Positions 35,801-43,938 of a stretch of 64,000 bases of DNA are shown here, piece after piece. The first letter of the stretch is position 1. Each line of letters starts with the position of its first letter. This DNA comes from Rhodocyclaceae bacterium (GTDB lineage Bacteria; Pseudomonadota; Gammaproteobacteria; Burkholderiales; Rhodocyclaceae): contig JAEUNL010000005.1 in the NCBI GenBank assembly GCA_016791115.1, positions 1 through 64,000 on the forward strand. Reading direction: 5' to 3'. The translations under genes were made by a program, and so were the position numbers. The notes under the pieces are model-generated. The model saw nothing but the letters and a program-made list of their open reading frames with translations, was not told the origin of the DNA and ran no database searches.

Positions 35801-37541
35801 GGCACCGGCCAGTACCGCACTGGCGGCCGATCTCGAATCCGCATTGGGAAAGAGGGCATCGATGGAGCAGGCAGCCGGGCGGCAGCGCGTGTTCTGGGTC
35901 ACCCACGGCGCGCTGGCGCTGGCGCAGGGGCGGCCGGTTTCGGCGCTGGCCAGCGCGCGGCTGCGCGTGCTGATGCCGGCGGCCGAACTTGCGCAACAGC
36001 TCGACAGCCGCTTCCTCAGCGAGCGCGAGTGCCCCGACGAGTTGTCGGGCAACGAACCGCCTTCGCCCGACGACGTGCTCGTCATTTCCAAGAGTTTCTC
36101 TCCCGACACCACGCGCCTGCTGCTGCAGACCAAGAAGCGCGGCACGCGCGTGGTGGTCGACGTTTGCGACAACCATTTCGACCACCCGGAGCACGGACCC
36201 CACCTGCGGTTCCTGACGGCAGCGGCCGATGCACTGGTCGTCAACACGCCGGCCATGCAGGCGCTCGTTCGCGAGAAGACAGGCCGCGACGCGACCCTGA
36301 TCGGCGACCCATTCGAGGGTCCGCAGGGCGCGCCGAGTTTCGAGCCGGGCGATACCCTGCGTCTGCTGTGGTTCGGCCATCCGGCGAATGCCGACACGCT
36401 GATTGCGGCTCTCCCGGGGCTGGCGGCGCTCGCGTCACGCCGGCCGCTGCACCTCGCCGTGGTCACCGCGCCGGGACCCCATGTCGATCGTATCCGGGCC
36501 GGCGCGCGGGACGCGCTGCAGCTGGACTTCGTTGCCTGGACTCCGGCAGCCACCTGGGCTGCGCTCGCCGAGTGCGACCTGGTCATCGTGCCGACACTCG
36601 ATGGGCCGACCAAGCTTACGCGCAGCGCCAACCGCCTGGTGGAATCGCTGCGCGCCGGCCGTTTCGCTATCGTCGGTCCCCAGCCTTCGCACGAACCGCT
36701 TGCCGCCTTCACCCGCATCGATGGCGACATCGCGGCCGGCATCGAATGGGCGCTGGCGCATGCCGAAGACGTGCGTGGGCGCATTGCGGCCGGCCAGCGC
36801 CACGTTGCGGTCGAGTTCGCCCCGGATGCGATCGCTGCCCGCTGGCTCAAGGTGTTGCACGCCGTGCGCGCAGGGCCGGCGCACGAGCCGCACGCCGCCG
36901 CGCCGCTGGAGTCTGTCTCGACGCGTCCGGCTTCGCTGCCTGCCTCGCAGCCAGTCTGTGGACCGGTGCGCCTGAATCTCGGCTGCGGCGACAAGATCCT
37001 GCCCGGCTACGTCAATGTCGATGTCGTGGCAAGCCGGGCAGGCCGCAAACCCGACGTGCAGTGCGACCTGCACCTGCTCGAACCCTTTGCCGACGACAGC
37101 GTCGACGAGATCCTCGCCGTACATGTGGTCGAGCATTTCTGGCGCTGGGAGGTGCTGGACGTCCTGAAGGAATGGGTGCGGGTGCTCAAGCCGGGCGGGC
37201 GCATGGTTCTCGAGTGCCCGAACCTGATCTCGGCCTGCGAGGAATTCCTGCGCGATCCGGAGGTCGCGGCGAGCGGCGGCCGCGCGGGCCAGCGCAGCAT
37301 GTGGGTGTTCTACGGCGACCCGCAGTGGCGCGATCCCTACATGGTGCATCGCTGGGGCTACACACCGAAGAGCCTGGCCGCATTGATGGCCGAGGCCGGA
37401 CTGGTCGGGGCGCGGCAGGAGCCGGCGCAGTTCAAGCTGCGCGAGCCGCGCGACATGCGCGTGGTCGCCGAGAAGCCGGCGCGAGGACTGCGCCAGGTCG
37501 GGCTCGACGCCATGGGCATCCGAATTACGCGATTCAGATAG
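32877..37541 (+). CDS. Giant four-module TPR/glycosyltransferase/methyltransferase fusion
   Basis: 1554 residues. Module 1 (~1-500): TPR repeats, then a GT9-like glycosyltransferase half (NQGLGDELFFLRWLPQLRAR; VSNTNVHLRAAAGLPSRVL). Module 2 (~515-985): a second copy of the same TPR plus transferase plan (NEGLGDELFSLRWLPALRAR; VSNTNTHLREALGLGSRVL). Module 3 (~996-1345): a GT4-like domain (DVCDNHFDHPEHGPH, LWFGHPANADTL). Module 4 (~1363-1540): a SAM methyltransferase (RLNLGCGDKILPGYVNVDV, HVVEHFWRW, VLKPGGRM). No signal peptide, so cytoplasmic. Between tadV and a tadE-like gene it probably builds or modifies a glycan on pilin or another surface protein. GTG 32877 has a GAGGA ribosome site. Confidence 0.87.
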   Translation: MAAILETFSRDASRREAREGQALLERGKLPQAVRRFNQALQRDPQCVPALIGLGDATFRDGRYDLAASLFRKALEHAPDDPTLWGWLGTAQLALEDIDAAEASLERARALGLEICDIHRGLGRIAMTRGDVEAARGHWERALELDPASITVSSFLGVLHLSCGNWLQGWRHWADRPQRARENLPQPRWAAADLNGRDVLVLYNQGLGDELFFLRWLPQLRARGARVIYRSSPKLAPLLARLDTIDELVPEIEGAAVPDHARVANQQYACLVDDFPLALGEGVAGEVAPSLRIDPEPTRVAALRERLAAVGPAPYIGVTWRGGTAPSADGRHENLIRFDSGSAVRTKALYKEVPLADCAHVLGGVRGTLIALQRKPAAGELAAFAAAAGRDLHDFTACNDDLENMLALVSLLDDYVCVSNTNVHLRAAAGLPSRVLIPFPSPDWRWMREGDESPWFPGSRTYRQDVTRGWESALSALGRDLAGRWGRVEPLVPAAPPHQEAGSVDGAAGDVAEPLMTAPPGEVLDALLAEADACIRAADVPGAMQALQAVLSRDPGHAGALHGLARLALRDGRHDLAEALCRKALEGGPRVPAIESTLALALAGLDRMEEAQAAIAAARVAGNDSADLCRAAGRIAFERGDWTLAGEQWRHGLQLDPNHLACAALLGNLHLALGEWEPGWRLQSCSAKKLARNPVQRLWGGIDFGGRTVLLFANEGLGDELFSLRWLPALRARRARIACLASPKLAPLILRNGLIDEVLVDTRDPQQHAALQTRQGEDWALVTELPSALGAAECPASIRLSPLPARLQAIGRRLASLGPGPYVGLTWRAGTAVGADQGAVHYTLNNGQRLHGRRLDKSVDIGALAPLAAALPGTLVSLQRNPAADELARLGAAAGRVVHDFADANEDLEDMLALLALLDEYVCVSNTNTHLREALGLGSRVLVPFPPPDWRWGLQGSRSPCFPASPVYREDGTAGWAPASTALAADLESALGKRASMEQAAGRQRVFWVTHGALALAQGRPVSALASARLRVLMPAAELAQQLDSRFLSERECPDELSGNEPPSPDDVLVISKSFSPDTTRLLLQTKKRGTRVVVDVCDNHFDHPEHGPHLRFLTAAADALVVNTPAMQALVREKTGRDATLIGDPFEGPQGAPSFEPGDTLRLLWFGHPANADTLIAALPGLAALASRRPLHLAVVTAPGPHVDRIRAGARDALQLDFVAWTPAATWAALAECDLVIVPTLDGPTKLTRSANRLVESLRAGRFAIVGPQPSHEPLAAFTRIDGDIAAGIEWALAHAEDVRGRIAAGQRHVAVEFAPDAIAARWLKVLHAVRAGPAHEPHAAAPLESVSTRPASLPASQPVCGPVRLNLGCGDKILPGYVNVDVVASRAGRKPDVQCDLHLLEPFADDSVDEILAVHVVEHFWRWEVLDVLKEWVRVLKPGGRMVLECPNLISACEEFLRDPEVAASGGRAGQRSMWVFYGDPQWRDPYMVHRWGYTPKSLAALMAEAGLVGARQEPAQFKLREPRDMRVVAEKPARGLRQVGLDAMGIRITRFR

Positions 37542-37553
37542 GCGGACGACGAC

Positions 37554-38837
37554 GTGGGCGACAACAACCAGCTCTTTTTCCTTAAGCGCCATGCTCCGCG
37601 TGCGAACGGCCCGGTGCTCGAGATCGGCAGCAAGGACTACGGCAGCACCGCGGACTTCCGGTCGAGTTACCGCGACGTGCCCTATACGGGGCTCGACCTG
37701 GCTGCGGGCAACAACGTCGACGTGGTGCAGGATCTGACCGAGGGCATCGGAGCGCTGCCGCCCGGCCATTTCGATCTGGCGATCTGCTGTTCGGTACTGG
37801 AGCATGTCGATCGCCCCTGGGAGTTCGCGCGCAACGTCACCCGCCTGGTGCGCACGGGCGGACGGCTCTACATGTCGGTACCGTGGGTGTGGCGCTTCCA
37901 TGCCTATCCGGACGACTACTTCCGATACTCGTGGCGCGGCATCGAGGCGTTGTTTCCCGATTTCGAATGGTCGCACCGCTACTACTCGACCAACGTCGAG
38001 GACGAGTTCATCGCCATCGACGAGTTCCCGGATGCCGACAATCGCATGGCGCTGATGCAGCCGGTCGAAGGCGGCCAGCGCAAGCACTTGCCGTATCTGA
38101 TGGTGAACATGATCGGCACCAAGCGTGCGGCCGGTGACGCGGTGCCGCGCACATCCGAGTCGCCGGATGCCGACCTGCGGCGCGTGTTCGGCGACAAGCC
38201 GGTCGAGCAGCACATCTGGGACGGTTACATGGCCTGGTTCTACCACACCAACGTGTGGAAGCAGATGCGCTGGCACGGGGTGCGCACGCTGAAGCTGCCG
38301 AGCGACATGTGGAACTACCAGGAGATCATCCACGAGCGCGGTGTCGATTGGGTCATCGAATGCGGCACGCGCCACGGCGGCAGTGCCCTGTTCTTCGCCG
38401 ACGCGCTGGCAGGGCGGGATGCGCCCGGTCAGGTCATCAGCATCGAGATCGATGCGCAGGCGCGACAGGTGGAGCAACACCCGCGCATCCGCTTCATGCT
38501 CGGCGACAGCGGCGCGCCGGCCATGGCGCGCGAAGTGATGGGCATGCTGCCGGCGACGCGGGGCACCGCATTTCTGATCCTCGACTCCGACCACAGCAAA
38601 GCGCATGTGCTGCGCGAACTCGAAGCCTGGGTGCCGTTGATGCGCAAGGGTGACTATCTGGTCGTCGAGGACACGAACGTCAACGGACATCCGGTTCGGC
38701 CCGACTTCGGCCCCGGGCCCTGGGAAGCCGTCGAAGCCTTCGTTTCGGCGAATCCCGGCCTGCTGATTCATGACGCGGCGCGCGAGCGAAAGTTCGGCGC
38801 GACCGCCGCCCCAAACGGGCACTTCATCCGGAACTGA
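37554..38837 (+). CDS. Two-domain methyltransferase (class I plus CmcI-like)
   Basis: 427 residues. The N-terminal half is a SAM methyltransferase (VLEIGSKDYGSTADF, CSVLEHVDRPWEFARN, VRTGGRLYMSVPW). The C-terminal half (~235-427) matches the cephalosporin-hydroxylase/rhamnosyl O-methyltransferase type (VDWVIECGTRHGGSALFFA, ILDSDHSKAHVLREL, YLVVEDTNVNGHP). It starts 12 bp after the giant fusion gene with a GTG and probably methylates the same glycan. Confidence 0.82.
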   Translation: MGDNNQLFFLKRHAPRANGPVLEIGSKDYGSTADFRSSYRDVPYTGLDLAAGNNVDVVQDLTEGIGALPPGHFDLAICCSVLEHVDRPWEFARNVTRLVRTGGRLYMSVPWVWRFHAYPDDYFRYSWRGIEALFPDFEWSHRYYSTNVEDEFIAIDEFPDADNRMALMQPVEGGQRKHLPYLMVNMIGTKRAAGDAVPRTSESPDADLRRVFGDKPVEQHIWDGYMAWFYHTNVWKQMRWHGVRTLKLPSDMWNYQEIIHERGVDWVIECGTRHGGSALFFADALAGRDAPGQVISIEIDAQARQVEQHPRIRFMLGDSGAPAMAREVMGMLPATRGTAFLILDSDHSKAHVLRELEAWVPLMRKGDYLVVEDTNVNGHPVRPDFGPGPWEAVEAFVSANPGLLIHDAARERKFGATAAPNGHFIRN

Positions 38838-38871
38838 GATTCTATTTGCCACGACAACGGGAGGGTTCTTA

Positions 38872-39567
38872 ATGATCCGCGTCTTCATCGGCTACGACCC
38901 GCGCGAAGCGGTGGCCTTTTCTGTGCTCTCACACAGCATCCATACTCGCTCGAGCGAACCGGTTGCTATCGCGCCGCTGATGCTCTCGCAGCTCAAGCGG
39001 GAGATGTGGCGCGAACGCAATCCGCTGCAATCGACCGACTTCTCGTTCTCGCGCTTCCTTACGCCCTCACTGTCCGGCTTCGAGGGCTGGTCGATCTTCA
39101 TGGACTGCGACATGCTCGTGCTCGACGACATCGCCAAACTGTGGGCGCTGCGCGACGAGCGCTACGCGGTGATGTGCATCAAGCACGACCACCAGCCGCG
39201 AGAGGACATCAAGTTCCTCGACGCGGTGCAGACCAAGTATGAGAAGAAGAACTGGTCGAGTGTGATGATGTTCAACAACGCGCGCTGCCGCGCACTGACG
39301 CCCGAGTACGTGAACAGCGCAAACGGGCTGGAACTTCACCAATTCAAATGGCTGGAAAGCGACGACTTGATCGGCCCGCTTCCGCAGCGCTGGAACCATC
39401 TGGTCGGCTACGATGCGCCGTTGCCTTCGGCCGGCCTCGTGCATTACACCATAGGCGGGCCGTACTTCCGCGAGTACGTCGATTGCGAACACGCCGACGC
39501 CTGGCGCAAGGACCGCGACGCCATGCTCTACTGCCAGCAGCGCGAGACGATCAAGGCGGCGGCCTGA
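38872..39567 (+). CDS. Glycosyltransferase (GT8-like)
   Basis: 231 residues: an N-terminal nucleotide-sugar fold (IRVFIGYDPREAVAFSVL) with a DxD metal/sugar-nucleotide motif in FMDCDMLVLDD and a later HYTIGGPYF block. Cytoplasmic, no signal peptide. A GGGAGGG ribosome site precedes ATG 38872. Third carbohydrate-active gene of the block between tadV and tadE. Confidence 0.82.
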   Translation: MIRVFIGYDPREAVAFSVLSHSIHTRSSEPVAIAPLMLSQLKREMWRERNPLQSTDFSFSRFLTPSLSGFEGWSIFMDCDMLVLDDIAKLWALRDERYAVMCIKHDHQPREDIKFLDAVQTKYEKKNWSSVMMFNNARCRALTPEYVNSANGLELHQFKWLESDDLIGPLPQRWNHLVGYDAPLPSAGLVHYTIGGPYFREYVDCEHADAWRKDRDAMLYCQQRETIKAAA

Positions 39568-39572
39568 GTCCG

Positions 39573-40688
39573 ATGTGTCGCGGCCGGCCGTCGATGCGAC
39601 GCAGCGTGGTCCTCGTGCCGCGCACTTGCCTCGCCCCGCTCGTGCAGCGCGGGCAGGCCATGATCGAGTTCGCCATCGTCATGTTCGTGCTCCTGATCCT
39701 GCTTGCTGGCGGTGTCGAACTCGGCATTGCCGGCATCAACTCGTACAAGAATGCGAGCGCGGCCGAGGAGGCGGCTCGCACCTGGGCCGAACACGTCGGC
39801 GCGAACGGCGTATCCGACTACACGATCGGCGGAGGGCGCGGTCTGGGCGACCACAACGACCTCTCCGGGTTCAGTCGGCCCCGCATCGTGGCCGGTTCCC
39901 CGGTCGGTTACGATCCGGGCCTGCCGGATTCGGACGTCTACCTGTTTAATCCGAAGCCGATCGACATCACTGTCTGCGTAGACAACACGTCCGGCGCCAT
40001 CGATTACACGTGCGTCAATCCGCTGTTCGACAACCTGCCGCCCGCGCACAACGCGCTGTACAGCCTGTATCAGGTACGCTGCCTCGACGTGAACGATTTC
40101 GAGATGGAATGCAGCGGCGGCAACGTAGTGACAACGTGGCTGATGCGCCTCCCCGGCAAGCTCGCCGATCCGGACGGCCCCAACGAAACCGTCACGCTGG
40201 CGGTGCTGGACAGCGATGGCAACCTCGCGCCCGACTCGCCCTGGAACACCTTCCAGCTGCAGTGCGTCGCCGGGGCGGCTGCGGACTTTTCGGGGTGCGA
40301 CAAGAACGACCCGTCGACCTGCGGATGCGACACCCGTGCCGCGCCCGCCGACATCTGCTGGAGCAGTTCGGCGCCGAATGCACCACTGGCTTGCCGCGTG
40401 CGGGTGATGACGCGCTACCGCCACCATTTCTACAGCTTCATCACCAACGGCTTTACCGACGGAACGCCGTTGCCGGCTGCGACCGTTGCGGAACTCGACC
40501 TCGGTGTGCGCGACGCGGCTTCGGGCGATTATGTCGGCGGTCTCGGTGCCGATGTGACTGCGCAGGGGGTGGGATCGGGCAATGCGTCCTACTTCCAGGT
40601 GTTCTGGCGCACCTTCCAGGGTTGCAGCAGTTCGCGTTCCGTCATCGACGGATCGAGCCTGCGTGCGCCGGTTTCGGCATGCAACTGA
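39573..40688 (+). CDS. tadE: TadE-like pseudopilin
   Basis: 371 residues. A long basic leader ends RG, then QAMIEFAIVMFVLLILL: a prepilin-peptidase site with Glu at +5 as in TadE/TadF pseudopilins, and a single membrane helix. The large exported domain is cysteine-rich (CVDNTS, CVNPLF, RCLDVND, CGCDTRA, CWSSS). TadE proteins are usually under 250 residues. It starts 5 bp after the glycosyltransferase stop; no separate TadF or TadG is seen. Confidence 0.85.
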   Translation: MCRGRPSMRRSVVLVPRTCLAPLVQRGQAMIEFAIVMFVLLILLAGGVELGIAGINSYKNASAAEEAARTWAEHVGANGVSDYTIGGGRGLGDHNDLSGFSRPRIVAGSPVGYDPGLPDSDVYLFNPKPIDITVCVDNTSGAIDYTCVNPLFDNLPPAHNALYSLYQVRCLDVNDFEMECSGGNVVTTWLMRLPGKLADPDGPNETVTLAVLDSDGNLAPDSPWNTFQLQCVAGAAADFSGCDKNDPSTCGCDTRAAPADICWSSSAPNAPLACRVRVMTRYRHHFYSFITNGFTDGTPLPAATVAELDLGVRDAASGDYVGGLGADVTAQGVGSGNASYFQVFWRTFQGCSSSRSVIDGSSLRAPVSACN

Positions 40689-40724
40689 ACCTTTTCAACG
40701 ATACGACGAGAACGAGGCACTGAA

Positions 40725-41633
40725 TTGGCTACCGCACCCTCGACCCTGCGCGCGCGGCGCGCGCGCCGCCAGCGCATCCTGCTGATCCTTGCCGCCTTGC
40801 TGCTCGTCGGCGGCGCGGCGTACTGGTATTTGTACCTGCGCAAACCCAAGGCGCGCATCGAACCGCAGCCGCCCGGCACCATCGCCGTGCCGGTGGCGGC
40901 CAAACAGCTCGCCAAAGGGATCGAGCTTGCCGGCGCGGGACTGATCCGGCCGATGTATTTGCGCCCGGAACTCGTGCCGCCCGCGGCATTGCTCAAGACC
41001 AGCCAGGTGCAGGGCCGCGTGACGCGCGAACCGCTGCGTGCCGGGGACTACTTCAGCGAAGAGAACCTCGCCCCGACCGGCGCACCGCCGGGCTTCTCTG
41101 GCCTGGCGCGGCCAGGCAAGCGAATCGTGGTCATCGAGAGCACGGCAATCGTCGGCGCGCTTGGATACATCCGCGACGGTGACCATGTGGATGTACTGGC
41201 GATCGCGCAGCAGGGGACGCGCGGTGCAGCGCGTCCGGGACAGAGCAACACCACGATTGCGGGCGGCGGCGTGCAGCCGGGCGCGGCGGGTGCCGTGGCC
41301 GGGGGGCAGACGGCCGGCGGGGCGTCGGTCGGCGCGATACCTGCGGTGAGCGCGACCTTGGTCGCCGAGGGGGCTCGTGTGATCCTGGTGCCCAAGCCCG
41401 GCAAGACGCAATTCACCGTGCTGGAGATGGAACCGCAGGATGCGCACGTGACCACGCTGGCGATGGCTTCGAACCAGTTGCTGCGTTTCGTCTATCGGCC
41501 GTTCAACGACGAATCGCGCGTGCCGCGCGACCTGCCGCGGCTCGCAACGGAAACGCGGCCGCCGCGCGATTCGCGGCTGGTCGAAGTGCTCAATGGCACC
41601 AGCCGTTCGATCGAGCGCACGACGCTCGATTGA
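40725..41633 (+). CDS. rcpC: RcpC/CpaB-type pilus assembly protein
   Basis: 302 residues: one N-terminal membrane helix (ILLILAALLLVGGAAYWYLYL), an SAF domain (~48-110; IAVPVAAKQLAKGIEL), and the CpaB core (GKRIVVIESTAIVGALGYIRDGDHVDVL) with a Gly/Ala-rich low-complexity insert (~170-205). CpaB/RcpC works with the secretin in the periplasm. TTG start at 40725 with a GAGG ribosome site 7 nt upstream. Confidence 0.86.
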   Translation: MATAPSTLRARRARRQRILLILAALLLVGGAAYWYLYLRKPKARIEPQPPGTIAVPVAAKQLAKGIELAGAGLIRPMYLRPELVPPAALLKTSQVQGRVTREPLRAGDYFSEENLAPTGAPPGFSGLARPGKRIVVIESTAIVGALGYIRDGDHVDVLAIAQQGTRGAARPGQSNTTIAGGGVQPGAAGAVAGGQTAGGASVGAIPAVSATLVAEGARVILVPKPGKTQFTVLEMEPQDAHVTTLAMASNQLLRFVYRPFNDESRVPRDLPRLATETRPPRDSRLVEVLNGTSRSIERTTLD

Positions 41634-41667
41634 CCGTCAGGCCAGGTACGGAGGTCGGGCGATTCCA

Positions 41668-43146
41668 ATGCCCCGTCTTTCGCTGTGTATCGCGCTGATC
41701 GGCGCGCTGATCGGGTCGGTTGCCGCAGCGGCTTCTTCTTCGCCCGACGCGAATGCGGTCGGGACGCCCCAATCAGCCTGCCACGTACCAGGGATTCCGG
41801 CGGACGTGCGCTGCGGCAGGCTCGCAGCGCGTCTCGATCCGTCGGACGCCAGTTCGGCGGCTTTCGATCTCCACTATGTCGTCATGCCGGCGCGCGCGTT
41901 GCGCCCACGCGAAGATGCGGTGTTCGTGCTGGCAGGCGGGCCGGGGCAGAGCGCGGTGGACCGCGCGGCGGCGCTCGCGCCGCTGCTGTCGCGCCTCAAC
42001 AACCGGCGCGATCTGGTGTTCGTCGGCCTGCGCGGCACCGGCGATTCGGCGCCGCTCGTCTGCCCGCGGCGCAACGAGGCGCCACTCGGCGAACTGCTCG
42101 ACCCGGACGCCCAGGCGCGTGCGCTTGCCGATTGCCGCGTGCGACTGGCACGCCTGCCCTGGGGCGACCTGCGCCAGTTCGGCACGCCGGCGGCCGCGGC
42201 GGATGTCGAGGCGTTGCGCGTTGCACTCGGCTACCCTCAGGTAAACCTGCTCGCGTTCAGCTATGGAACACGCGTGGCGCTCGAATACCGGCGTCGCTTC
42301 GCCGGCACGGTGCGGCGCCTCGTGCTCGATGGCGTGCTGCCGCCGGATGCGGTCATGCCGGAGAGCTTCGGCACCGATGCGCAGGCCGCGTTCGACGCAT
42401 TGCTGGCCGCCTGTCGCTCGGACCTGGCGTGCGACGCCGTGTATCCGGATCTCGCGCTGCTCTGGCGCGAACTGCTCGACGGACTGCCGCGCGAGACGAC
42501 GCTCCCGCATCCGCTGCGCGGCACCCGTGAGGCGGTGCGCGTGACGCGCGGCATGCTGCTCGGCATGGTGCGCGGCGCGCTGTATTCGCCGGTGCTCTCG
42601 GCGGCCCTGCCGCATGCGATCCGCGAGGCGGCGGCGGGCCGCTTCGAGCCGCTGTTCGGTGTCGCGAGCATGACGTGGGCAGCGCGCGCGCGCCGCGGCG
42701 AGTTCGCCTGGGGGCTGCATTACGCTGTGGTGTGCGGCGAGGATCTGCCGCGCGCCCTGGCACACCCCGGTGCGCGCGAGTTCGAGGCGCACTTCGATGC
42801 GCTCTATCGCACGCATTGCGATGGCTGGCCGCGCCAGGTGCTGCCGCCGGAGTTCGAGCGCGTTACGCCGACAACGACAGCCGCACTGCTGCTGAGCGGC
42901 GGGCGCGACCCGGCCACGCCGCCGCGCCACGCGGCACGTGCGGCCGAGGCACTCGGCCCGCTGGCGCGGCACGTCGTCGCGGCGCAGGCTGGCCACGGCG
43001 TGCTGCAGTTGGGTTGCGCACGCGACGTGCTGTTCCGTTTCATCGACGTGGCGGATGAGGCTGCCGCGCGCGATGTCGATGCCGGGTGCCTGGCGCGGGT
43101 GCCCGCGCCGCCGTTCTATGTGCCGCGTAGCGCAACGCCGCCATGA
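41668..43146 (+). CDS. Secreted alpha/beta-hydrolase, peptidase S33 (TAP) type
   Basis: 492 residues: signal peptide (CIALIGALIGSVAAAASS), then an alpha/beta-hydrolase with VLAGGPGQSA oxyanion region, nucleophile Ser in AFSYGTRVAL, Asp in LLLSGGRDPATPP and His in VAAQAGHGVLQLGC, ending with a TAP-like C-terminal domain. The catalytic triad looks complete; tripeptidyl/prolyl aminopeptidase or ester hydrolase activity is inferred. Coupled (ATGA) to the ABC ATPase gene at 43143. Confidence 0.87.
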   Translation: MPRLSLCIALIGALIGSVAAAASSSPDANAVGTPQSACHVPGIPADVRCGRLAARLDPSDASSAAFDLHYVVMPARALRPREDAVFVLAGGPGQSAVDRAAALAPLLSRLNNRRDLVFVGLRGTGDSAPLVCPRRNEAPLGELLDPDAQARALADCRVRLARLPWGDLRQFGTPAAAADVEALRVALGYPQVNLLAFSYGTRVALEYRRRFAGTVRRLVLDGVLPPDAVMPESFGTDAQAAFDALLAACRSDLACDAVYPDLALLWRELLDGLPRETTLPHPLRGTREAVRVTRGMLLGMVRGALYSPVLSAALPHAIREAAAGRFEPLFGVASMTWAARARRGEFAWGLHYAVVCGEDLPRALAHPGAREFEAHFDALYRTHCDGWPRQVLPPEFERVTPTTTAALLLSGGRDPATPPRHAARAAEALGPLARHVVAAQAGHGVLQLGCARDVLFRFIDVADEAAARDVDAGCLARVPAPPFYVPRSATPP

Positions 43147-43931
43147 TCGAATTCGAGGGTGTGCGCAAGCAGTATCGCCAGCGATGCGGCTGGCGCAGCC
43201 GGCCGCTGCTCGCGGTGGATGGCGTGAGCCTGCGCGCAGGTGATGGCGCAATCACCGCGCTGCTCGGCCCCAATGGCGCGGGCAAGACCACCTGCCTGCG
43301 GATGCTGTGCGGTCTCACTTTGCCCGATGCGGGCCGGGTGCTGGTCGACGGCATCGATGCGGCGGGCGATGCGATCGCGGCGCGCCGCCGCGTCGGTTTG
43401 CTGAGCGACGCGCGCGGGCTGTATCCGCGCATGACGGCGCGCGAGAACATCGTGTACTTCGGTGCCCTTCACGGCATGTCGCGCGAAGCGGCCGAGGTGC
43501 GCTGCGAGGCGCTTGCCCGCCCGCTCGAACTCGGGCCGTTGCTGGACCGGCGCACCGAGGGATTCAGCCAGGGCGAACGAATGAAGACAGCGCTGGCTCG
43601 GGCGCTGGTGCACGATCCGGGCAACGTGGTGCTCGACGAGCCCACCAACGGGCTGGACGTGCAATCGACGCGCGCCCTGCGCGAACTGCTGCGCAACCTG
43701 CGCGCGCAGGAGTGCAGCGATGGTGATGGGCCGACGCCGCGCCGGATCTGCATCCTGTTCTGCAGCCACCTGATGGACGAGGTGGAGCGCCTGTGCGATC
43801 ACGTGGTGTTGATTGCGCGCGGGCGCGTGCTGGCGGGCGGCACGGTCGGGCAGATCCGGGACGCGGCGCGTGCCGGCACGCTCGAGGAGGCGTACTTGCG
43901 GCTGACCGGTGCCGCCGGCGCCGCCGAATGA
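43143..43931 (+). CDS. ABC transporter ATPase (NatA-like)
   Basis: 262 residues: Walker A GPNGAGKT, signature FSQGERMK (variant of LSGGQ), Walker B NVVLDEPTNGLD and a switch His in FCSHLMDEVE. It pairs with the permease at 43939 to form an ABC-2 type exporter. Similar to NatA of sodium exporters; substrate not deducible. Confidence 0.92.
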   Translation: MIEFEGVRKQYRQRCGWRSRPLLAVDGVSLRAGDGAITALLGPNGAGKTTCLRMLCGLTLPDAGRVLVDGIDAAGDAIAARRRVGLLSDARGLYPRMTARENIVYFGALHGMSREAAEVRCEALARPLELGPLLDRRTEGFSQGERMKTALARALVHDPGNVVLDEPTNGLDVQSTRALRELLRNLRAQECSDGDGPTPRRICILFCSHLMDEVERLCDHVVLIARGRVLAGGTVGQIRDAARAGTLEEAYLRLTGAAGAAE

Positions 43932-43938
43932 GTTGCCG

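Noticed and set aside
36435-38888. 817-codon minus-strand ORF opposite the glycosyltransferase and methyltransferase genes
   Set aside because: Shadow ORF spanning two well-supported plus-strand genes; no recognisable fold.
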